64,000 nucleotides of DNA, from NCBI GenBank assembly GCA_029219465.1, contig JAQXTL010000002.1, positions 1 to 64,000 on the forward strand. The letters run 5' to 3'. This DNA comes from Methanobacteriaceae archaeon (GTDB lineage Archaea; Methanobacteriota; Methanobacteria; Methanobacteriales; Methanobacteriaceae). Below the pieces are notes generated by a model. The model was not told where the DNA came from, made no database searches, and saw nothing but the letters and a program-made list of their open reading frames with translations. Every line of letters starts with the position of its first letter. The stretch's first letter is position 1. The position numbers and the translations under genes are program-made. This document shows, in pieces, positions 55,047 through 63,797 of the stretch.

Positions 55047-56186
55047 ATGAAAAAACAAATCGCAATTATACTAATGATTCTGTTAATAAGTGCCCCGATA
55101 ATACAGGGAGTAAGTGCATCAAAAACAGTATTTATTACCTCTGATAATATCGTGGACAAAGAAACAGATACAGATATGTTAAACTCTATTAAACAGTATA
55201 TTGAAGAAATAAGTAATAGAGAAATTCAAGTAATCGTTGATAATCAAGCTCCTTCACCAGGAGAGGGCTGGAGATCAATAGCTGTAACAAGTGATGTAAG
55301 TATTAACATAGCTGCATCAGATGCTGCAAACTACATACAACTTGCATCTGCAGCAGCTACAGGAAGTAAACAGATTATTTTTATTAATATTGGAGATTAC
55401 GACTTAGATAATCATTCTAACTTCTTAAGAAGAGCATGGGACGATAATTACTCAAATGAGTCTCTTGCAGGATTACGTGACCCAGGAACATTACTTATAA
55501 ATTCCGGAATCCAATATATCCAACTTGCAAAAGATTATCCTCAAAATGTCGGCGATAACGGTATTTTAGAAAAATATGATGAGGATATGAACCGTGATAT
55601 TGCACAAAGAATTGTAAATATGATTAACAATTACAATAACGAGACTCCAAAAGAACTAAGTGAGAAGTTAATTGTAACAAATAAGATATCGCCAAAAGGA
55701 ATGGCAGATGCAAGTAAAATGCTTGTTGAAAGTGGTGATAAAGAAATGAAAGGACCATACGGTTCATATACAACTCCACAATTACTTTATCAAACCAGTT
55801 CTTATCTTAATGGAAATGGAATAGACATTCCTAAAAGCTACGAAGAACCAGAAGATCCACTTGGAGTTTCAGTCTTAACAAAAGACACATACAGTGTTTA
55901 TGACTATTTCAAAATGGGTGGAATTGTTAAAAATTACATGGATGAAAATGGAAGAGCACCTGATTCAATCGAGTATGAAGGAGCACGTATAAGCTACTAT
56001 GATTTAACATATAATTTTGCAAAAATTGTACAAAACCATACTGACACACAACACATGGGCTTTGAAAGTGAATACCACTTCGATAAAGTTAATGATTCAA
56101 TATTATTACACTTATTACCATTTGTTTTAATATTTGTAGTACTAATCTTGGCATACCTATTTATGAAAAGAATTAGAATAATATAA
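55047..56186 (+). CDS. Membrane-anchored surface protein with possible pseudomurein-binding repeat
   Basis: 379 residues. A signal peptide ends near GVSASK. The mature part begins TVFITSDNIVDKETDTDML and is alpha/beta; it is unrecognised up to about residue 290. Residues about 295-335 (YDYFKMGGIVKNYMDENGRAPDSI, then GARISYYDLTYNFAKIV) follow the pseudomurein-binding-repeat pattern (helix, NGRLP turn, strand, helix); an earlier weaker copy may be near TPQLLYQTSSYLNGNGIDIP. A C-terminal transmembrane helix (LLPFVLIFVVLILAYLF) with basic end anchors it. The role would be wall-associated. Confidence 0.6.
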   Translation: MKKQIAIILMILLISAPIIQGVSASKTVFITSDNIVDKETDTDMLNSIKQYIEEISNREIQVIVDNQAPSPGEGWRSIAVTSDVSINIAASDAANYIQLASAAATGSKQIIFINIGDYDLDNHSNFLRRAWDDNYSNESLAGLRDPGTLLINSGIQYIQLAKDYPQNVGDNGILEKYDEDMNRDIAQRIVNMINNYNNETPKELSEKLIVTNKISPKGMADASKMLVESGDKEMKGPYGSYTTPQLLYQTSSYLNGNGIDIPKSYEEPEDPLGVSVLTKDTYSVYDYFKMGGIVKNYMDENGRAPDSIEYEGARISYYDLTYNFAKIVQNHTDTQHMGFESEYHFDKVNDSILLHLLPFVLIFVVLILAYLFMKRIRII

Positions 56187-56201
56187 AAAGGTGACAAAAA
56201 A

Positions 56202-56885
56202 ATGAAAAGATACATCTCAGAATTAATCGGAACAATGGTCCTTGTATTGTTTGGTTGCGGAAGCGCAGCAATTGCAGGATCAGTGTTAGGTAATGTCGGT
56301 ATTGCATTAGCATTTGGTTTATCCATTGTAGCTATGGCATACGTAATTGGAGACATCTCTGGATGTCACATCAACCCTGCTGTTTCAATCGGTATGTGGA
56401 TTGATGGAAGATTAGAAACAAAAGACTTAGTTATGTACATTGTTTTCCAATGTATTGGAGCAATTATTGGTATTGGTCTTTTAGCAGTCATCATTAACTC
56501 TGCACCAACTCTCGGAGGCTACACAGCAACCGGACTTGGTCAAAACGGATTTGGCGCTGCATCCAGCGTTGGATTAAATGTAACTGGTGCAATCATTGTT
56601 GAAATTATTTTAACATTTGTATTTGTATTTACAGTCCTTGGAGTTACTAAAAAAGCAGAAAATGGTGCAGTTGCAGGTATTGTAATTGGTTTAACACTTG
56701 CATTCGTACACATTATGGGAATCCCATTAACTGGAACTTCAGTTAACCCAGCACGTAGTATTGCACCAGCATTATTCATTGGTGGACAAGCTCTCCAACA
56801 AGTTTGGGTATTTATTGTAGCACCAATTATCGGAGCAATCATTGCAGGTACCTTATTCAAAGGTTTAACCTCAGAGGATAACTAA
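56202..56885 (+). CDS. aqpM: Aquaporin / glycerol-facilitator family channel (AqpM type)
   Basis: 227 residues, six transmembrane helices and two half-helices with the NPA motifs, SGCHINPAVSIG (about 62-73) and GTSVNPARSIAP (about 180-191). The first loop IGDISG and the overall sequence match AqpM of methanogens, which passes water and probably dissolved gases such as CO2 or H2S. GGTGAC lies before the ATG. It ends in a hairpin shared with the nitroreductase gene. Confidence 0.93.
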   Translation: MKRYISELIGTMVLVLFGCGSAAIAGSVLGNVGIALAFGLSIVAMAYVIGDISGCHINPAVSIGMWIDGRLETKDLVMYIVFQCIGAIIGIGLLAVIINSAPTLGGYTATGLGQNGFGAASSVGLNVTGAIIVEIILTFVFVFTVLGVTKKAENGAVAGIVIGLTLAFVHIMGIPLTGTSVNPARSIAPALFIGGQALQQVWVFIVAPIIGAIIAGTLFKGLTSEDN

Positions 56886-56892
56886 ATCCTCT
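56873..56892. terminator. Bidirectional terminator hairpin
   Basis: AGAGGAT and ATCCTCT form 7-base arms with loop AACTAA; the aquaporin stop codon lies in the loop, and ATTTTTTTCTTTTTTT follows. Confidence 0.7.
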
Positions 56893-56906
56893 ATTTTTTT
56901 CTTTTT

Positions 56907-57599
56907 TTAAATTTTAATACTTCCTATGTAAGTATATCCCTTAAGTTCATCAAAATTATCTTTAATTTTAAATTCGAATGTGTTTTCATTAGCTATATAC
57001 ATATGACTAATAGCTATTCCCATATCAATAGGATTCCATCTTTTAAGAAGCTGTCTTTTAATAATATTCTGTTTAACCTGATAGACATCAAAACCATCCA
57101 CAGTATGCTTAAAATACCATGGCTGTGAGTTCATTGCAGACGGAGCAAGCTGTGCTGGAATTAATGACTCATCGACTTCATCAGAGATTTTAGATAAATT
57201 ATTTCTTTTAAATTCATCTAAAATTCTTGTCATATCATCAGATTTTCCAAATGAAATAAGAATTACAAATTCAGAGTCCTTCTTTTTAGGTGATCCAAGT
57301 CCTAACCAGCAACTACCAATACCCTGACTTTGAAGATAAAGACAAAGCTGTTGGAATATAAAACCAGCATTTACCATGTAATTTTCTTTTATCTCACTAT
57401 ATATTGCCAAATAATATGGTGCTTTAAAATGCATTTTACTGCTAACTTCATTTTGTTTTAAAAATTCATAACGATATTTAATATCCTCATTTAAAGGTTT
57501 TACATTACTCATAAATTCGTCAATTAAATCCAAATTAACAGGTTCATCTAGATATTTACGGCACGATTTTCTGAGATATATTTGTTCTTCTAATTTCAC
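56907..57599 (-). CDS. Nitroreductase-family flavoprotein
   Basis: 230 residues. The opening YLRKSCRKYLDEPVNLDLIDEF is the classic nitroreductase start (FMN phosphate-binding RxSxRxY). A later IGSCWLGLGSPKK and PSAMNSQPWYFKHTVDG (residue cluster near the flavin) match; the C-terminal part WNPIDMGIAISHMY is also usual. Substrate unknown; these proteins reduce nitro-compounds or quinone-like molecules with NAD(P)H or F420H2. Confidence 0.85.
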   Translation of the reverse strand: MKLEEQIYLRKSCRKYLDEPVNLDLIDEFMSNVKPLNEDIKYRYEFLKQNEVSSKMHFKAPYYLAIYSEIKENYMVNAGFIFQQLCLYLQSQGIGSCWLGLGSPKKKDSEFVILISFGKSDDMTRILDEFKRNNLSKISDEVDESLIPAQLAPSAMNSQPWYFKHTVDGFDVYQVKQNIIKRQLLKRWNPIDMGIAISHMYIANENTFEFKIKDNFDELKGYTYIGSIKI

Positions 57600-57675
57600 T
57601 AAACCACCATTTTAAGTTGATATTTATTAAGATTTAAATAATATCTATAAAATATACTATATATAAGGTGAATAT

Positions 57676-58353
57676 ATGAAAATTGTAATAGCAATCGGAG
57701 GATCAATTTTACTTAAAGAATATGATTGTAAAAAATTCCAAGAATATAGTGCTATTTTAAAAGATTTAGCAAAAGAACACAAATTATTCGTCGTTGTAGG
57801 TGGTGGAAAACCAGCTAGGGAATATATTGGCGTAGTTCGTGACTTAGGTGCTGGTGAAGCACAATGCGATGACATTGGAATTGAAGTAACAAGAATTAAT
57901 GCTAAGTTAATGTTAACTGCACTTGGAGATGCTGCGTATCAAAGAGTACCTCACAATTTCCAAGAAGCATTAGAATTCTCAGCTACTGGAAAAATAATTG
58001 TAATGGGTGGAACTGAACCTGCACACAGTACTGATGCAGTATCTGCAATTTTAGCAGAATATATTCAAGCAGACAAGCTCATTAACTTAACTTCAGTAGA
58101 TGGAATGTATACTAAAGATCCAAATAAATTCGATGATGCAGAACTTGTTCCTGAAATTACTGCAACTGATTTACTTGAATTCTTAAGCGGTAAAGATGTA
58201 AAAGCAGGAACTTACGAATTCTTTGACACAACTGCAGTTCAAATGATTAAAAGATCAAACTTAGAAACCGTAATTACCAATGGTTTTGAACCTGAAAACT
58301 TAATCAAAGCAGTTAATGGTGAAACCGTAGGAACTAAAGTTATCAATGAATAG
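57676..58353 (+). CDS. pyrH: Uridylate kinase (UMP kinase), archaeal type
   Basis: 225 residues, amino-acid-kinase fold. Motifs: [14 protein letters not shown] (N-terminal ATP-binding glycine motif), [34 protein letters not shown] and [12 protein letters not shown]. It phosphorylates UMP to UDP in pyrimidine synthesis. GGTGA is placed before the ATG. The following tatD gene begins only 9 bases later. Confidence 0.93.
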   Translation: MKIVIAIGGSILLKEYDCKKFQEYSAILKDLAKEHKLFVVVGGGKPAREYIGVVRDLGAGEAQCDDIGIEVTRINAKLMLTALGDAAYQRVPHNFQEALEFSATGKIIVMGGTEPAHSTDAVSAILAEYIQADKLINLTSVDGMYTKDPNKFDDAELVPEITATDLLEFLSGKDVKAGTYEFFDTTAVQMIKRSNLETVITNGFEPENLIKAVNGETVGTKVINE

Positions 58354-58361
58354 GTGATTTT

Positions 58362-59150
58362 GTGGATAATCTTGTTGATATTGGCCTTAATTTAATGCAT
58401 TCTTCATTTAAAAAAGATAGAATCGAAATAATTGAAGAAGCAAAAAAAGTAGGTGTTAATCAATTCATTATCACAGGAACCAATATACAATCAAGCCAAA
58501 TGGCGGCCCAATATGCATCACAGTATCCTGAAACTTTATTTTCAACATCTGGAGTACATCCACATGATGCAAAAACATGTGATGAGACTACAATGGGTAA
58601 AATTGAAAAAATAGCTGAAAATGACTGTGTTGTTGCTATTGGAGAATGCGGTCTTGATTATAACAGAAACTTTTCACCACAAGATGTTCAAAGAAAATGG
58701 TTTGAAGCGCAAATCGAAGTCGCAGAAAAGCTAGAAATGCCACTATTCTTACATGAACGTGAAGCACACGAAGATTTATACAACATTTTAAAAAGACATG
58801 AAAGTGTTGTTGAAAAATCAGTAGTCCACTGTTTTACAGGAACAAAACAAGAAGCACAGAATTATATTGATTTAGGTTGTTATATTGGTGTTACCGGATG
58901 GATTTGTGACATGAAAAGAGGAAAAGACCTTCAAGAAGCAGTTAGTGTAATTCCTCCTGAAAAATTAATGATTGAAACAGATGCACCATTTCTAATACCA
59001 AAAAACTTTGACTTTAAACCAAAGAAAAACAGAAATGAACCAAAATATTTACCTCATATTCTTGAAACAATCGCATATTACATGGAGATTGATTCACAAG
59101 AACTTAAAAAACAAGTTAGTAAAAATACTAAAAAATTCTTTAAAATTTAA
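58362..59150 (+). CDS. tatD: TatD-family DNase/hydrolase, bacterial type
   Basis: 262 residues, starting with GTG (GGTGAT three bases before). Motifs: VDIGLNLMHSSFKKDR, FIITGTNIQSSQ, STSGVHPHDAKTC, AIGECGLDYNRNFSP, FLHEREAHE, VVHCFTGT, GVTGWICD and MIETDAPFLIPK. The line-by-line likeness to the E. coli TatD branch (DIGVNLTSSQF and so on) is strong, unlike the archaeal TatD-related protein at 45525. A magnesium-dependent 3'-5' exonuclease activity is known in the bacterial enzyme. Followed by a zinc-ribbon membrane protein at 12 bases. Confidence 0.88.
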   Translation: MDNLVDIGLNLMHSSFKKDRIEIIEEAKKVGVNQFIITGTNIQSSQMAAQYASQYPETLFSTSGVHPHDAKTCDETTMGKIEKIAENDCVVAIGECGLDYNRNFSPQDVQRKWFEAQIEVAEKLEMPLFLHEREAHEDLYNILKRHESVVEKSVVHCFTGTKQEAQNYIDLGCYIGVTGWICDMKRGKDLQEAVSVIPPEKLMIETDAPFLIPKNFDFKPKKNRNEPKYLPHILETIAYYMEIDSQELKKQVSKNTKKFFKI

Positions 59151-59162
59151 GGAGATGAAAAA

Positions 59163-59354
59163 ATGGCAGTAGAACCTCACAAACATTGTCCAATATGTGG
59201 AACCCCAATTCCTTTAAACGAACTTGTATGCTCATCAGATTGTCAAAAAGTCTGGGATGCAAGATTAGCACAAACTAAAAAGACCAGAATGGTCTTATAC
59301 GCAGTTATTGCACTCTTCTTAATCGTTTGGGCTATAATGAATTTTTATAAATAG
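59163..59354 (+). CDS. Zinc-ribbon single-pass membrane protein (DUF2116-like)
   Basis: 63 residues: a zinc ribbon [23 protein letters not shown] (about 6-28) followed by a transmembrane helix ([19 protein letters not shown], about 43-61). This is the DUF2116-like plan of small archaeal zinc-ribbon membrane proteins of unknown function. GGAGATG precedes the ATG. It is between tatD and two YbjQ-type genes, all on one strand and 8-12 bases apart. Confidence 0.78.
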   Translation: MAVEPHKHCPICGTPIPLNELVCSSDCQKVWDARLAQTKKTRMVLYAVIALFLIVWAIMNFYK

Positions 59355-59361
59355 TGATATA

Positions 59362-59685
59362 ATGATTTTAACCTCATCAAACACTCTTGTTACAAAAGAG
59401 ATAATTGAATACAGAGGTTTAGTTACCGGTGAATCACTCATCGGTGCTAATATCTATAAAGATTTATTCTCAGGTGTTCGTGACGTTGTAGGTGGAAGAA
59501 CATCAAAATATGAAGAAGAATTGAAAAAAGCAAGAGATATAGCTTTAAAAAGTATGGAAGAAAAAGCTGAAAATTTAGGTGCCAATGCAATAATTGGACT
59601 TAAAATATCTTACGATAATCTTGGTGGTACTATGGGAAATACAATTCTTGTAACCGCATATGGTACTGCTGTAAAGTGTGAATAA
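59362..59685 (+). CDS. YbjQ-family (UPF0145) protein
   Basis: 107 residues, the standard length. Motifs: [30 protein letters not shown]-like [34 protein letters not shown], and [15 protein letters not shown]. The pentameric YbjQ fold is proposed to bind metals or ligands; the function is unresolved. GTGAT is placed before the ATG, 7 bases after the zinc-ribbon gene; a second YbjQ-like domain is encoded by the next gene, starting 1 base after its stop. Confidence 0.85.
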   Translation: MILTSSNTLVTKEIIEYRGLVTGESLIGANIYKDLFSGVRDVVGGRTSKYEEELKKARDIALKSMEEKAENLGANAIIGLKISYDNLGGTMGNTILVTAYGTAVKCE

Positions 59686-59686
59686 A

Positions 59687-60532
59687 ATGAAACTAGAATG
59701 GTCAAAACCTGAAAATTTCAGACAGAAAGTTATATGTATCTTGTTTGGTACTGTTGTAGGTACTATAACATACATGATCTTTTTATATTTGAATCTTGCA
59801 ATTTTCGGTTGGAATTTAGGATTAGCTGTTGCTCCATTACTCGCAGGATATGCCGAGACCATTCTTGCAGAAAAAATAATGAAAACAGACACTGGAGCAA
59901 TAAGTGCATTTATCCTTTTTGTAGGGACAACATGCTACAGTTTTATTTTAGTAAACCCATCTCTTGGAGCTAATTTCATCACTTTTGGATCAATTACAGT
60001 CATATTACAGGCTGCTTTTCCAACTTTAGTAAATTATATTCTGTTTGGTATAATAATCGGGATTGTATTTTATATTTTAAGATTTATTAAAAGAACAATT
60101 GAAAAAATTTATTATATACTTAAAGCCCCCATATACAAATACATTCTTAAAAAACCGCTTGAAGTTAAAACCAAGAAAATTGTAGAATATGATGAAATTA
60201 AACATAATGAAGAAATCAATAGCTTAGATTTCATATTTATGACAAGTACTGATGTTTCAGACAAATATCTTATTAACGTCGGACAGTTCCAGTCTACAGT
60301 AATCATAGAAAAAGATCCGGAATTGCTTGATTTGGATTTAAAAGAAAGAGAGGTTAATACATTAAATACTCTAAAACAAGGAAAACATGAATGTTTAATC
60401 AATTTAACTACCAAAATCAAAGCTGCTGGTGGAAATGGAGTTATTGACCTTGATATCCAGTACAGTTTAATCGGACTTGGTGGTGAAAGTTACCAAATCA
60501 GTGCAATGGGAATGGGCGTATATATAAAATAA
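59687..60532 (+). CDS. Membrane protein with C-terminal YbjQ-like domain
   Basis: About 281 residues from the ATG of MKLEWSKPENF; an upstream in-frame GTG overlaps the previous gene. Four or five transmembrane helices (about 15-150: VICILFGTVVGTITYMIFLYL and FISGI-type stretches) are followed by a linker and a YbjQ-like domain (about 185-280: LDFIFMTSTDVSDKYLINVG, GGNGVIDLDIQYSLIGLGGESYQISAMGMGVYI). It is thus a membrane-tethered copy of the same domain as the preceding protein. It ends in a strong hairpin. Confidence 0.72.
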   Translation: MKLEWSKPENFRQKVICILFGTVVGTITYMIFLYLNLAIFGWNLGLAVAPLLAGYAETILAEKIMKTDTGAISAFILFVGTTCYSFILVNPSLGANFITFGSITVILQAAFPTLVNYILFGIIIGIVFYILRFIKRTIEKIYYILKAPIYKYILKKPLEVKTKKIVEYDEIKHNEEINSLDFIFMTSTDVSDKYLINVGQFQSTVIIEKDPELLDLDLKEREVNTLNTLKQGKHECLINLTTKIKAAGGNGVIDLDIQYSLIGLGGESYQISAMGMGVYIK

Positions 60533-60552
60533 GTTAAAAAATTAACTTATTT
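60527..60552. terminator. Bidirectional terminator hairpin
   Basis: AAATAAGTTAA and TTAACTTATTT form 11-base arms around AAAA, covering the stop codons of the YbjQ-membrane gene and the convergent TPR gene. Confidence 0.75.
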
Positions 60553-60901
60553 CTTTTAATCTTTTTTTATATTCAGTATTTTTCTTACAATTCATAATAG
60601 CTTTTTTTAAAATGTCTATTTCTGCATTGACATTTCCCTGTTTTTGATATATGGCAATTAATGAATCGTATGTTTTTGAAGAATCAGGTAGCGTATAGAG
60701 TACCTGCTTATATAAATCAATAGCTTCATCAAATAAACCCTTATTTTCAAGGTATTGTGCCTCATTAATCATATAAGAAATATTTTTAAATTTGGATTCT
60801 TTTTTAGGTTTTGTTTTCCCTTTAACATTTCTTAATTTCCCAAAAATATCTTTAGCCATATCTTCATCAAAATTTTTCCCAACTTTCCTATTATCACTCA
60901 T
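60542..60901 (-). CDS. Small TPR protein
   Basis: 119 residues. After a basic N-terminal 35 residues come two TPR-like units (NEAQYLENKGLFDEAIDLYKQVLYTLPDSSKTYDSLIAIYQKQGNVNAEIDILKKAI). Likely a protein-binding adaptor with no recognised partner. GGTGAT is placed three bases before the ATG. It follows the TSUP-family gene by 9 bases and is probably in its operon. Confidence 0.68.
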   Translation of the reverse strand: MSDNRKVGKNFDEDMAKDIFGKLRNVKGKTKPKKESKFKNISYMINEAQYLENKGLFDEAIDLYKQVLYTLPDSSKTYDSLIAIYQKQGNVNAEIDILKKAIMNCKKNTEYKKRLKEIS

Positions 60902-60910
60902 TAAATCACC

Positions 60911-61720
60911 TTAAGGTAATATAGATAACATTTTCAATGCCATATATAAAATTACAACAGAAAATATCATTTTTAGCTTTTTTTGAGGAACTTTATGTGC
61001 CATTTTCGCACCAACAGAAGCCATTGGTACAGAAAAACATGCAATTAAGACAAAATTGATAATACTTACATATCCAATGGAATATGGAAATGTACTTACT
61101 CCAAAACCTGAAATCATGTAAGATATAAATCCTCCAATTGCAGTTAGGCTAATGAATATTGAAGAAGTTCCAATAGCTTCAATTATTGAAAATCCAAGAA
61201 GTGCTGTTAGAATTGCAATTAAAAATATTCCTCCACCAACACCTAAAAGTCCTGATGAAAATCCAACACCAAGACCAATAATTCCAATTGTTAACCAGTT
61301 AAATGGAATTCTAGCTTCTTCTCTTTCCTTATTGATATTTACAATATTATTAAATGCAATAAATAGCAATAAAAGACCAAATATTATCTCCAATGTTTTT
61401 GATGGAAGAACAGATGCAACAAAACCTCCAATAAAACCACCAATTACTCCAAAAATACCCAAACGAAGACCAGGTTTTATAATATTGTCCATAGATCTTG
61501 TGTGACGGTAAGCTCCACTGATAGATGTTGGAATAATAATTGCAAGGCTTGTTCCAAATGAAATCAAAATTGCAAGTTCAGGCGCCACACCGATGGATTT
61601 AAGTAAGAAAAACTGAAGAGGAGCTATTAAAAATCCACCTCCGACTCCTAAAAGCCCTGATGCAAATCCTGCACATATACCTATTAAAATTAAACCTATA
61701 AAATACCAAATTGTAAACAT
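60911..61720 (-). CDS. TSUP (TauE/SafE)-family membrane transporter
   Basis: 269 residues with about eight transmembrane helices. The two signature copies are present: GFASGLLGVGGGFLIAPLQFFLL and GFSSGLLGVGGGIFLIAILTALL. The family exports or imports sulfur-containing anions such as sulfite, sulfoacetate or taurine. Substrate unknown here. Confidence 0.88.
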   Translation of the reverse strand: MFTIWYFIGLILIGICAGFASGLLGVGGGFLIAPLQFFLLKSIGVAPELAILISFGTSLAIIIPTSISGAYRHTRSMDNIIKPGLRLGIFGVIGGFIGGFVASVLPSKTLEIIFGLLLLFIAFNNIVNINKEREEARIPFNWLTIGIIGLGVGFSSGLLGVGGGIFLIAILTALLGFSIIEAIGTSSIFISLTAIGGFISYMISGFGVSTFPYSIGYVSIINFVLIACFSVPMASVGAKMAHKVPQKKLKMIFSVVILYMALKMLSILP

Positions 61721-61761
61721 GACATCACTTATTTAAAGTAGTAATATTAAATTATTGGTTA

Positions 61762-62820
61762 ATGAAACTTAATAAAACTATCTTATTTGGATTTTTATTT
61801 ATCGCTCTTGGAGGATTTGTATTCATTTCAGATATTTTAAATCCAATTATTAGACCAATAACTTATACATTCCTTATGGGTTCATCAAAAGGAAAAGACA
61901 TTATGTTTTTCGCATTAATGGGAATCTTATTAATCCTATCACAGATAATACCTAGAAAAATTGATGTTACTAAATATTTAAAGATATCTATCGTTATTGG
62001 GTCAGTTTTACTCATTTTAGGCAATCTTTTAGAAGTAGTATTTAGATTACAAATGGGAATCAAACTTAACACTGTGTTTTGTTCTATGACTAACACAATG
62101 AGTTCTACAAGCATTTTACATACTCACTTGTTAAAGTCCATTTTAGGAGAAGTTATAACTAAAATAATGGGGCCATTCGTACAAAGCAATATTAACACAG
62201 GAGTTGGACTATATTCATACGTACCAACTGTTGGTTTTTTAATAATTTTACTAATTCCAGTACTGTTTATTACACTTACATTTGCAAATCAAAAAAGACC
62301 ATGGCCAACAGCAATACTTCTTTCATTCTTCTCAAGCTGCCTCATTATCGGAGCAATCGATGGAGGATTATGGGGAACACCTGCAATGGTGGGAATAATT
62401 GGAATCTGGTACATTTATAGAAACGGATATTACTTAAACGAGTTTATTGCATCAATTCTAAACGATAATAAACTTTTAAAAGAAAATGAAAAGATACCTG
62501 CACCTTATCAAAAAGATAAATTAAGCAAAAAAAGATTTATCTTAAACATAGCATTACCAATTCTTGTGATTGTACTAATGTTATTTTTGAGATGTGGTAT
62601 TGGAATAGCTGGAGCAGAAGTGGACTACTACACAGTCAATATAGAAAATATGAGCGATGATGTTGATTTTGGACACATCCCTATGGAAAAAATAGACAAT
62701 ACTACATACCATGTTACTTCAAACTACAATGAAATGCAGTTACTTAACGATTTAAAAGTACCTCTAAATAATTCCTGCGAATACTATACGGTTTCATGGA
62801 ACATATTTTCATATTTTTAA
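61762..62820 (+). CDS. Multi-pass membrane protein of unknown function
   Basis: 352 residues, about seven or eight transmembrane helices (clusters at about 5-23, 48-66, 76-95, 147-168, 178-214 and 252-275). A soluble C-terminal tail of about 75 residues (VDYYTVNIENMSDD ... NEMQLLNDLKVPLNN) is probably outside. It looks like a unique archaeal membrane protein and I recognise no family. It stands between the TSUP gene, divergent, and the DMT transporter gene. Confidence 0.6.
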   Translation: MKLNKTILFGFLFIALGGFVFISDILNPIIRPITYTFLMGSSKGKDIMFFALMGILLILSQIIPRKIDVTKYLKISIVIGSVLLILGNLLEVVFRLQMGIKLNTVFCSMTNTMSSTSILHTHLLKSILGEVITKIMGPFVQSNINTGVGLYSYVPTVGFLIILLIPVLFITLTFANQKRPWPTAILLSFFSSCLIIGAIDGGLWGTPAMVGIIGIWYIYRNGYYLNEFIASILNDNKLLKENEKIPAPYQKDKLSKKRFILNIALPILVIVLMLFLRCGIGIAGAEVDYYTVNIENMSDDVDFGHIPMEKIDNTTYHVTSNYNEMQLLNDLKVPLNNSCEYYTVSWNIFSYF

Positions 62821-62860
62821 TTTAGATAAAATTTTATATGAATAATACCAAAGAAAACTT

Positions 62861-63751
62861 ATGAAAAAAATCTATTTAATTTTACCACTTCTTGCAGGAA
62901 TGATGTTTGGATCTGGAGGAGTATTCGTTCGAACATTAATGGCAAATGGAATTGATTCAACAACACTTCTTTTTTTAAGATTTTCAATAGCAATTCTTCC
63001 AATATTAATAGCCATTTTAGTAACTGACAGGAATTTGTTTAAAATATATTTAAAAGACATACCTTTGTTTTTAGTTTGTGCAATGTGTATTGTAGGACTT
63101 AACTTATGCTATAATGAGTCAATGGGAAGCATCCCTCTTTCACTGGCAGCAGTTTTATTATCACTTGCACCGATTTACGTTCTTGTAATAGCATATTTTG
63201 CATTTAGAGAAAAAATTACAAATAAAAAACTAATCTGTATGGCTCTAGCTATTTTTGGCTGTATTTTAATGACTGGAGTTTTAGAAACTGATTTAAGTAA
63301 TCTTCCGGTTTACGGAATCATTGCAGGAATTGGTGCGGGGCTGTTTTGGGCAGTTTATCTAATAGCATCTAAAAAATCAATTGAAAATGGAAAACACACA
63401 TTTACAATCCTAATTTACTCAATTGTTTTTATTTCAATAGGATTAATCCCATTTACCAATTTTGGCCAAATTACACATTTCATTTCACTTAATCCAGTGT
63501 TAGTTATAGTGTTTTTAATAATGCACTCAACATTATCATTTGCACTTCCATATATCTTCTCAACTTTAAGTTTAAACTATATAGACTCTGGAATTTCATC
63601 AATAATGCTATCAGGAACAGAACCTTTTGCAGCACTCATATTCGGATTGATATTCTACTCAGAAGTTCCAACATTTATGATGTCTTGCGGATTTATATTG
63701 ACAATAATTGCAATGATGGTGTTAAGTAAAACTGAAAATGTTGAAAATTAA
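62861..63751 (+). CDS. EamA/DMT-superfamily transporter
   Basis: 296 residues with ten transmembrane helices in two repeated halves. The start MKKIYLILPLLAGMMFGSGGVFVRTLMANGID and the second-half FSALPYIFSTLSLNYIDSG-like motif (HSTLSFALPYIFSTLSLNYI) match the DMT/EamA family, which exports metabolites such as amino acids. Substrate unknown. The gene follows the previous membrane protein by about 40 bases. Confidence 0.85.
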   Translation: MKKIYLILPLLAGMMFGSGGVFVRTLMANGIDSTTLLFLRFSIAILPILIAILVTDRNLFKIYLKDIPLFLVCAMCIVGLNLCYNESMGSIPLSLAAVLLSLAPIYVLVIAYFAFREKITNKKLICMALAIFGCILMTGVLETDLSNLPVYGIIAGIGAGLFWAVYLIASKKSIENGKHTFTILIYSIVFISIGLIPFTNFGQITHFISLNPVLVIVFLIMHSTLSFALPYIFSTLSLNYIDSGISSIMLSGTEPFAALIFGLIFYSEVPTFMMSCGFILTIIAMMVLSKTENVEN

Positions 63752-63797
63752 TGAATTTTTACAAAAACTTATTAATTTAAAAAATAAACCTTAACAT

